From: Bin87 sp034420475
Lineage (GTDB): Bacteria; Chloroflexota; Dehalococcoidia; Lucifugimonadales; UBA3495
Assembly (NCBI GenBank): GCA_034420475.1
Contig: DAOULH010000057.1
Coordinates: 122,000 to 185,999, forward strand
Length of the DNA: 64,000 nucleotides
Direction: 5' to 3'
Part shown: one piece after another, positions 58,714-64,000 of the stretch
Numbering within the stretch: position 1 is the first letter of the stretch
Layout: the number at the start of each line of letters is the position of its first letter
The notes under the pieces: model-generated
What the model was told of the DNA's origin: nothing
The model's database searches: none
Seen by the model: only the letters and a program-made list of their open reading frames with translations
Made by a program: the position numbers and the translations under genes

Positions 58714-60087
58714 TTACTGCAAGCAGACGGCCGGGCCCTGCGCCGACAGGTATTCGACCAGGTCTCCCAACTGTGCCTCAGTGAGGTCGGCACGATGGTC
58801 CAATCGCGTCTGGTAAATGGCTGCCAGTTCCGACATGCGGTTTCCGGGCTTGATGCTGTCGGGGTCACGGACCCATTGGCGCAGGGTCTCGCGGTTGCGG
58901 TCGACCAAGCCGGATCCCAGGGTCACGCGGCAACTCAAGTCCGTCAGGTTCGGCGCGGCGAACGCCGTCGGAGGTTCGTTGCCCGTCCGCACGTCCAGCA
59001 GCCGTTCGTCGGCGCGCTTGGCGAGCCACTCGGTGTACTCAATGTACGTTTGCATCCGCGCGTGCTGCACGCCCTCGCCGGTTTCCGGGTTCACGGTGTC
59101 AGAGGTTCCGACGGTGTGGCAGGTTACGCACTGGCCGTCGCCCAGGAAGACCAGCTGACCCCGAGCGGCCTCGGCGGAAAGTTGCACGGGCTCGGCGAAG
59201 CCGGCAACCCAGGCTTTGTACTCCGCGTCCTCCATGACATGGACGCGGAACTTCATCTGCGCGTGGGCCGTTCCGCAGAATTCGGCGCACTGTCCGTAGT
59301 ACATCCCGGTTTCTTCGGCCAGGAACCACATTTTATTTGTCTTGGTGGGAACAACGTCCTGCTTGCCGGCGAGTTTCGGGATCCAGAAGCTGTGGATCAC
59401 GTCGTCGCTCTTCAGGTCCATGATGATGGGGGTGTTCACCGGCACGCGCATTTCGTTGGCCGTAGTAACGAGCTTGGTGGCCTCGTCGCCGGGGAGCGGG
59501 TCCTCGTAGCGGAACTCCCACCACCACTGGTGGCCTACCGCCTCGACCCGAACCGGCTCTTTGCCCTCGGCCCGCGCCAACTCAATCGCCGCGCCCGGCT
59601 CAAGATTGAAGAGCACGACCACCGACCACGCGCCCAATCCGAGGACCAGGATGGTTGGTACGATGGTCCAGGCAATTTCCAGCGGCGTGTGCCCGTGGGT
59701 CTGCGGGGGCAGCGGGTCTCCGGGCTTCCGGCGGAAGCGGATCGCCGCGTAGAGCAGCGCCCCTTCGACCAGAACGAACACGATCACCATGGTCCACAGC
59801 AGCACGTTGAACAACAGCAATTGCTCCCGCGCTACCGGGCCGCCGACCCCGTCCAGAGTCCACGGCGTGGAACTCAGGATGGACTGGTGGCCGTCGGCGT
59901 CGCAGCCCAGAGCCGCGAGAATAAGGACGCCTCCCAGCAGGGCCAGCGTGATCAACGAACGCCGTCCCAAGCGGCGGGGAGAAGTGTCGGGGGAGGGGTT
60001 CACTGGAATATCACTTAGTGCTCTGGGCCTGGATACGGCGCGGCGCTCGTTGGGTGAATCTTCCCCTGCAAAGGGCAACTGCCCCAT
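58714..60087 (-). CDS. ctaC: cytochrome c oxidase subunit II with fused cytochrome c
   Basis: 457 aa from ATG 60087. Lipoprotein-like signal (LALLGGVLILAALGCDADG), two membrane segments, CuA domain with VIHSFWIPKLAGKQD and QCAEFCGTAHAQMKF, then cytochrome c with CVTCHTVG and the axial methionine near NRMSEL. A caa3-type subunit. Together with the IV-cytochrome c fusion, this gives two covalent cytochrome c domains in one oxidase. Confidence 0.96.
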   Translation of the reverse strand: MGQLPFAGEDSPNERRAVSRPRALSDIPVNPSPDTSPRRLGRRSLITLALLGGVLILAALGCDADGHQSILSSTPWTLDGVGGPVAREQLLLFNVLLWTMVIVFVLVEGALLYAAIRFRRKPGDPLPPQTHGHTPLEIAWTIVPTILVLGLGAWSVVVLFNLEPGAAIELARAEGKEPVRVEAVGHQWWWEFRYEDPLPGDEATKLVTTANEMRVPVNTPIIMDLKSDDVIHSFWIPKLAGKQDVVPTKTNKMWFLAEETGMYYGQCAEFCGTAHAQMKFRVHVMEDAEYKAWVAGFAEPVQLSAEAARGQLVFLGDGQCVTCHTVGTSDTVNPETGEGVQHARMQTYIEYTEWLAKRADERLLDVRTGNEPPTAFAAPNLTDLSCRVTLGSGLVDRNRETLRQWVRDPDSIKPGNRMSELAAIYQTRLDHRADLTEAQLGDLVEYLSAQGPAVCLQ

Positions 60088-60225
60088 CGTGAACCCCCGG
60101 ATACTGCGGCAGCGGCCAGCCACAGTATGTGCAAAATTTCACTAGCGGCGGTAACGATAGCATACGCGATTATGGCTGTCAATTTGACCAACCCCCGCTC
60201 CGGGCGCTGCGCCAGGGGCTAACGC

Positions 60226-61188
60226 CTACACAATCCCGACCGCGCTGTCCACCATCACGGCAACGAACAGCAACGCCAGGTACGCCAGCGAGTAGAGGTA
60301 CGTAGCCTTCGCCCGCCCCCGGTCGTCACGACGCCAAAGCCTCCCGGCCAGCCAGATAAACGGCAAGCCCAGGGCGGCGGCGGCGGCAACGTAGATCAGC
60401 CCCACCTGCGGCAACAGCCCGAACATCAAAGTCAGCCCGGTCAGCGCGATGGAATAAAGAAAGATGTGCAGCGCCGTCTGCCGACGCGAAGACACCACCG
60501 GCAGCATGGGCACGCCCGCGCGCTCATAGTCGGTTTGAATTAGCAGCGACAACGCCCAGAAGTGGGGCGGCGTCCAGAAAAAGACGATGGCGAACAGATA
60601 GACCGCCGGCAGGTCCAGCCCTCCGGTTACCGCCGCCCAGCCCACCATCGGCGGAATCGCGCCGGCGGCTCCACCGATGACGATGTTGTTCGGCGTGGTG
60701 CGTTTCAGCCACAGCGTATAGATGAACACGTAGAACAGGCTGGCGCACAGGGTCAGCGCCGCCGACAACAGGTTGACCTGCGTGGCCAACAACGCGAAGG
60801 CCGCGATATTCAACGCTACGCCGAACGCCAGCGCATAGCGGGGCGCGACGCGGAGACCCGCAACCGGCCGCCCCTGCGTCCTGCGCATGTCCCGGTCGAT
60901 GTCCCGGTCCAGGAAATGGTTGACCGCGTTGGCCCCACCCGACGCCAGCGCGCCGCCCACCCAGACCAGGCCCAGCAGCGTCAGGGAAGGGACTCCCTGC
61001 TCTGCCAGGAACATTCCTCCCGCCGCGGTCACCAACAGCAGCGAGATGATCTTGGGCTTGGTCAACGCCAGGAAATCCCGCGCGACCGCCATTACCGACG
61101 TATTCCCCGGCGTCTCGGCAGCCAACACCGAAACGTTCGGTTCGGTGGCTTCACCTTCTGGCCGGAACCCGGGCGCGCTACTGGCCAT
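60226..61188 (-). CDS. ctaB: protoheme IX farnesyltransferase (heme o synthase)
   Basis: 320 aa from ATG 61188, overlapping ctaA by 11 bp. UbiA family: KPKIISLLLVTAAGGMFLAE, first Asp-rich motif NHFLDRDIDRDMRRTQGRP, and WAAVTGGLDLPAVYLF onward. Makes heme O for heme A synthesis. Nine or so membrane helices. Confidence 0.95.
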   Translation of the reverse strand: MASSAPGFRPEGEATEPNVSVLAAETPGNTSVMAVARDFLALTKPKIISLLLVTAAGGMFLAEQGVPSLTLLGLVWVGGALASGGANAVNHFLDRDIDRDMRRTQGRPVAGLRVAPRYALAFGVALNIAAFALLATQVNLLSAALTLCASLFYVFIYTLWLKRTTPNNIVIGGAAGAIPPMVGWAAVTGGLDLPAVYLFAIVFFWTPPHFWALSLLIQTDYERAGVPMLPVVSSRRQTALHIFLYSIALTGLTLMFGLLPQVGLIYVAAAAALGLPFIWLAGRLWRRDDRGRAKATYLYSLAYLALLFVAVMVDSAVGIV

Positions 61189-62167
61189 CTTGCACCGCTT
61201 GCCGGTCCAACTCGGAGCCGGGACTGGTCGTGCGCACGTCAAGATAGGCGACGATGGCCATGCCCGCCGCCGCCGTCCAAACCGCCGTTGCCGCCGTCAG
61301 GTGCAAAGCCCGCCAATGCGCCTGGAAGTCGAGCCAGATGGTCGCCGCTCCGACAATTATCTGAATGACGAACGTGGCAACGGTCAGCACGGCCAGCCAG
61401 CGCAGGGTCACTCCCCGCTCCGTCGGGCCGCCCCAGCAGCGCCAGGCTGCATAGAGCAGCAGCAAACCCAGCGCCAGCACCACGTAGCGGTGGAACATGT
61501 GGACTGCAGTGAGGTGGTTCATCGGGAAGGCTTGCCCCTGGCACAGCGGCCAGGTGACACACGCGCCAGTGGCCCCCATGGCCGTCACCAGCGCGCCGCT
61601 GACGATCACCGCGTAAACGCTGAGCGCGCCGACAATCGCCCAACGATGGTAGCTGTGGCCGGTGGACAGTTGCGAAGTCGCCCGAATTGGCGTGCGATAC
61701 GACGCCACCATGATGAACACACAGGTCGCCAACAGCGCTTCCGCCGTGGCCAGGTGCAAAGCGACGATGCCGCCGGGCAAATGGGTCAGCACGGTAACTC
61801 CCCCCAGCAAACCCTGCACGATCAGCAACGGCACCGACACTGCGGCCGGGATCCATACCCACCGATCCGAGCGGTAGCGGGCCAGCGCGATCCCGGCCGT
61901 GACCAGGATCAGCGGCCCCACTATCACCGAAGCCACGAACCGATGCGTGTACTCGATGATCGCCGTGTACTCCAGCGGCGGCAGCACTTTGCCGTAGCAC
62001 AACGGCCAGTCGGGGCAACCCAGGCCGGACCCGGTCACGCGAACCACCCCGCCGATGACGACCAGCACGAACACCGAAATTACGGTTGCCGTGGCCAGTC
62101 CCTGCAACCAGGTTGGCCCGCGCCGGCGCTCGGCGTCCGATGATGTGCTGATGCTTATGGAAGCCAT
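61178..62167 (-). CDS. ctaA: heme A synthase
   Basis: 329 aa from ATG 62167; a GTG at 62197 is an alternative, and neither has a ribosome binding site. Eight membrane segments in two halves with His ligands in IIEYTHRFVAS and VHMFHRYVVLAL, and cysteine pairs in GLGCPDWPLCYG and GACVTWPLCQG (type with Cys loops). Converts heme O to heme A. First gene of the oxidase operon. Confidence 0.94.
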   Translation of the reverse strand: MASISISTSSDAERRRGPTWLQGLATATVISVFVLVVIGGVVRVTGSGLGCPDWPLCYGKVLPPLEYTAIIEYTHRFVASVIVGPLILVTAGIALARYRSDRWVWIPAAVSVPLLIVQGLLGGVTVLTHLPGGIVALHLATAEALLATCVFIMVASYRTPIRATSQLSTGHSYHRWAIVGALSVYAVIVSGALVTAMGATGACVTWPLCQGQAFPMNHLTAVHMFHRYVVLALGLLLLYAAWRCWGGPTERGVTLRWLAVLTVATFVIQIIVGAATIWLDFQAHWRALHLTAATAVWTAAAGMAIVAYLDVRTTSPGSELDRQAVQDGQ

Positions 62168-62252
62168 TGGAACGCGTGACGAACACCGGAGGGGCACACG
62201 ACCTGCCCGGCGTTCAACCGCGGCGTTAATGATAAAGCACGACCCGTGGATT

Positions 62253-62261
62253 TGCTACAAT
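62253..62261 (+). promoter_or_regulatory. extended -10 element upstream of lipoprotein gene
   Basis: TGCTACAAT, divergent from ctaA. Same pattern as at 9095. Confidence 0.4.
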
Positions 62262-62387
62262 CGTTGCGTATGATGCTACCCGGTCCATCCACTGCGTGAT
62301 CTGCGCCAGCACTGATCGCGAGGCAAATCCCTGGGAAATCCGATAACTTCCGCATCTCGCTGCGCCGCAGCATTCGCGCTCGCTGCT

Positions 62388-62708
62388 GTGCTGGCGTCTG
62401 CCCTGGCGTGCGGAGGCGAGCCAGCGAGCGGAGGCGGAGGCCACGGCGACGGCGCTTCCCTGTTTCCCCGGTTGCCCAGGGTCACCGGCCACATCGACCT
62501 GGTGGACGCCGACCCCGACAATCCCCGCCATTTTCGGGTTCTCCACATCACTGACGCCGAAGGCCGCGAATGGCAGTTTCGCTCTGAGGGCTGGGTCGGC
62601 GTCTCCGTCGGGCACCTGAAGGACCACCAGATCCAGGGAACCACCGTGACGGTGTGGTACGAAGAGCAGCCCGGTGGAGTGCGGTTGGCGCGCTTCGTGG
62701 GAGATTAG
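62388..62708 (+). CDS. putative lipoprotein
   Basis: At least 106 aa from GTG 62388 (LASALACGGE lipobox). The frame is open back to 62316, and the extra residues (RCAAAFALAAVLASALAC) make a proper lipoprotein signal, so the true start is probably a non-ATG codon between 62331 and 62388. The mature part contains RVTGHIDLVDADPDNPRHF and VTVWYEEQPGGVRLARFVGD. Unknown function. Confidence 0.55.
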   Translation: MLASALACGGEPASGGGGHGDGASLFPRLPRVTGHIDLVDADPDNPRHFRVLHITDAEGREWQFRSEGWVGVSVGHLKDHQIQGTTVTVWYEEQPGGVRLARFVGD

Positions 62709-62774
62709 GCCCACCACAATCGCAAACGGGCATTGGAGATTTACGCCGGTCGACAAAGAATGCTGCGGGGGAAT

Positions 62775-62783
62775 TGCTATAAT
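62775..62783 (+). promoter_or_regulatory. extended -10 element upstream of pentapeptide-DUF433 gene
   Basis: TGCTATAAT, 55 bp before the ATG at 62838. Identical to the cmk element. Confidence 0.5.
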
Positions 62784-62837
62784 CGCTTTCGATGGCAGGT
62801 TGGGAGCAACCGGGTGAACCGGGTGAAAGGAGGCTAT

Positions 62838-63599
62838 ATGATGCCGGCGCCGGAACAGATTCAGTGGCTGGTTGAGGGACCTGAAAAGTGGAATGCCCGG
62901 CGGTTGGATGAGCAATTTAAGCCGGACTTTTCCGGCGCCGATCTGCGGAATGAATTCCAGAGGGTACGTCGCAGGAATAACGAGAAAATGGTGCTGAGTC
63001 CAATTGACTTGATCGGGTACAACTTGTCTGGCGCTAACCTGAAAAACGTCATCATTGGCGAAGCTGACCTCATCAACGCATCCTTGCGAGACGCCGACCT
63101 CAGCGGCGCTTATCTATACGGAGCCAACCTCTCCGGCAGCGACTTGTACAACGCTGACTGCTCAGGCGCAGACTTGGCCTACGTCAATCTTACCGGAGCC
63201 AATTTGGCTAACGCCAACTTCAGTAGGGCGGACCTCAGCGGGATCGACTTTGCCGGAATAGACCTCACTACAACCAACCTCGACGGAGCCAAATTGACCG
63301 GAGCGCGTCCAGTTCGCCTCCTGCTGAACCCCTCTGACGATTCGCCGGCGCATAATCCTTACCTGGTGGATTACCGGAACATAATCACCATCGAACCTGA
63401 CAAGCGTTTCGGCAAACCCTGCATCCGTGGTATGCGAATGACCGTTGGCGACGTGTTGGAATACCTCGCTTCAGGTATGACCGAGGCGGAAATTTTGGAC
63501 GATTTCCCCTCCCTGACCCACGAGGACATCTTGGCGTGTTTCGCTTTTGCAGCCGATCAGGAGCGACGCATGGTTTTCATTTCGGCGGACACCGCATGA
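62838..63599 (+). CDS. pentapeptide-repeat protein fused to DUF433 antitoxin-like domain
   Basis: 253 aa from ATG 62838, with AAAGGAGG upstream. N-terminal about 160 residues contain a pentapeptide-repeat solenoid (LSGANLKNVIIGEADLINAS, YGANLSGSDLYNADCSGADL and so on, A(D/N)LxX pattern). C-terminal about 75 residues are DUF433: ITIEPDKRFGKPCIRGMRMT, VGDVLEYLASGMTEAEILDD and FPSLTHEDILACFAFA. DUF433 is the usual antitoxin of DUF5615 PIN-like toxins, and such a toxin frame follows in an ATGA overlap. Fusion to a pentapeptide repeat is unusual. Confidence 0.85.
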   Translation: MMPAPEQIQWLVEGPEKWNARRLDEQFKPDFSGADLRNEFQRVRRRNNEKMVLSPIDLIGYNLSGANLKNVIIGEADLINASLRDADLSGAYLYGANLSGSDLYNADCSGADLAYVNLTGANLANANFSRADLSGIDFAGIDLTTTNLDGAKLTGARPVRLLLNPSDDSPAHNPYLVDYRNIITIEPDKRFGKPCIRGMRMTVGDVLEYLASGMTEAEILDDFPSLTHEDILACFAFAADQERRMVFISADTA

Positions 63600-63894
63600 G
63601 GCTTTTGTTCGACAACGATCTGTCCCAAAACTCGTAACACAATTGTCGGACTTATACCCGGACTCGCTGCACATCAAGGATATCGGACCTGAAAACGCTC
63701 CGGATACTGACATTTGGGCCTATGCTCGGGAGCACGGCTTGGCAATTGTGACCAAGGACCAGGATTACCGCGGACTGAGCAACTCAAGAGGACATCCGCC
63801 GAAAGTCATTTTGGTGGACAGGAGAAATGGCCCGACCATCAGAGTCGCCGCATCTCTGCGTGACCGATACACCGATATTCGGGCTTTCATCTAG
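63596..63894 (+). pseudogene. DUF5615 PIN-like toxin, frameshifted
   Basis: Starts MRLLFDNDLSQ in the ATGA overlap, then hits TAA at 63635. The remaining protein continues in another frame as KLVTQLSDLYPDSLHIKDIG, APDTDIWAYAREHGLAIVTK and LSNSRGHPPKVILVDRRNGP, the DUF5615 core. One missing base in the CCC run at about 63623-63625 explains it. Either an inactivated toxin or a translational frameshift. Confidence 0.75.
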
Positions 63895-64000
63895 TGTCCT
63901 GTATTCAAAGTGCGCTGGCAAAAGCGGGCCACGTTGGCCAGGATCTGGTCGGCGGTTTTGGTCCAGATGAAAGGCTTGGGGTCTTCGTTGGTAACGTCCA
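63891..64000 (-). CDS. IS630-type transposase, partial C-terminus
   Basis: Minus-strand frame from the window edge to TAG at 63891: last residues DPKPFIWTKTADQILANVAR and FCQRTLNTGH. These are typical of the C-terminal end of IS630-family transposases. The rest lies outside. The stop overlaps the stop of the frameshifted toxin. Confidence 0.8.
   Translation of the reverse strand, partial: DVTNEDPKPFIWTKTADQILANVARFCQRTLNTGH

Overview
This 64 kb window is chromosomal DNA, about 60% G+C by eye, dense and mostly operonic. The gene set suggests a Chloroflexota bacterium, probably Dehalococcoidia/SAR202-like. The hints are an F420-dependent NADP reductase, an LLM-class flavin oxidoreductase, an Ldh2-type dehydrogenase, a FAH-family hydrolase, two D-threonine-aldolase-like proteins, a lone molybdopterin oxidoreductase subunit and a caa3-type cytochrome oxidase operon. 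This placement is inference; no rRNA, ribosomal protein or tRNA gene was seen.

Layout. 1-3 kb: 3' part of a Uma2-type gene, lysS, and a YIP1-type membrane protein. 3-10 kb: MTHFS-like protein, a lower-GC ParA-like ATPase with a small partner, FAH hydrolase, zinc dehydrogenase, a two-gene TIR module, GNAT, and an Ldh2-type dehydrogenase. 10-16 kb: GIY-YIG protein, TauE/SafE, PIG-L, a single-chain GmrSD-type DUF262 nuclease, VOC protein, NpdG. 16-26 kb: small hypotheticals, thioredoxin-fold protein, molybdopterin oxidoreductase, a two-component system with an exported protein, and a NuoF/NuoE-like diaphorase pair. 26-27.5 kb is a decayed stretch. 27.5-33 kb: LLM oxidoreductase, a compact zinc-cluster/GIY-YIG/HigA/HigB/HigA operon, zinc dehydrogenase, rpiB, and a coiled-coil protein. 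33-38.5 kb: nitrile hydratase/thiocyanate hydrolase-like parts interleaved with two D-threonine-aldolase-like genes and a PIN toxin operon. 38.6-44.9 kb: a large alpha/beta hydrolase, then dapB-asd-dapA and a NYN protein. 45-50 kb: plsC, cmk, comEC, comEA. 50-55 kb: kinase-like, DUF952, serine hydrolase, SCP2-like, FmdB, TrmO and alpha/beta hydrolase genes. 55-62 kb: cytochrome c oxidase (IV-cytochrome c fusion, III, I, II-cytochrome c) with ctaB and ctaA. 62-64 kb: lipoprotein, a pentapeptide-DUF433 fusion with a frameshifted DUF5615 toxin, and the end of an IS630-type transposase.

Defence and addiction genes are scattered between housekeeping operons: the TIR pair, GmrSD, two GIY-YIG proteins, HigA/HigB/HigA, PIN plus partner, DUF433/DUF5615 and the ParA pair. 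Non-coding structure includes two ~160-bp MITE copies, one with a perfect 8-bp target duplication, three near-identical GGGGCGA palindromes after genes, three 17-bp iterons upstream of the PIN operon, and several extended -10 (TGnTAtAAT) promoter-like motifs. The most promising leads are the TIR module, the PIN operon with its 368-aa partner and iterons, the HigA-HigB-HigA operon, and the dispersed nitrile hydratase/thiocyanate hydrolase locus.
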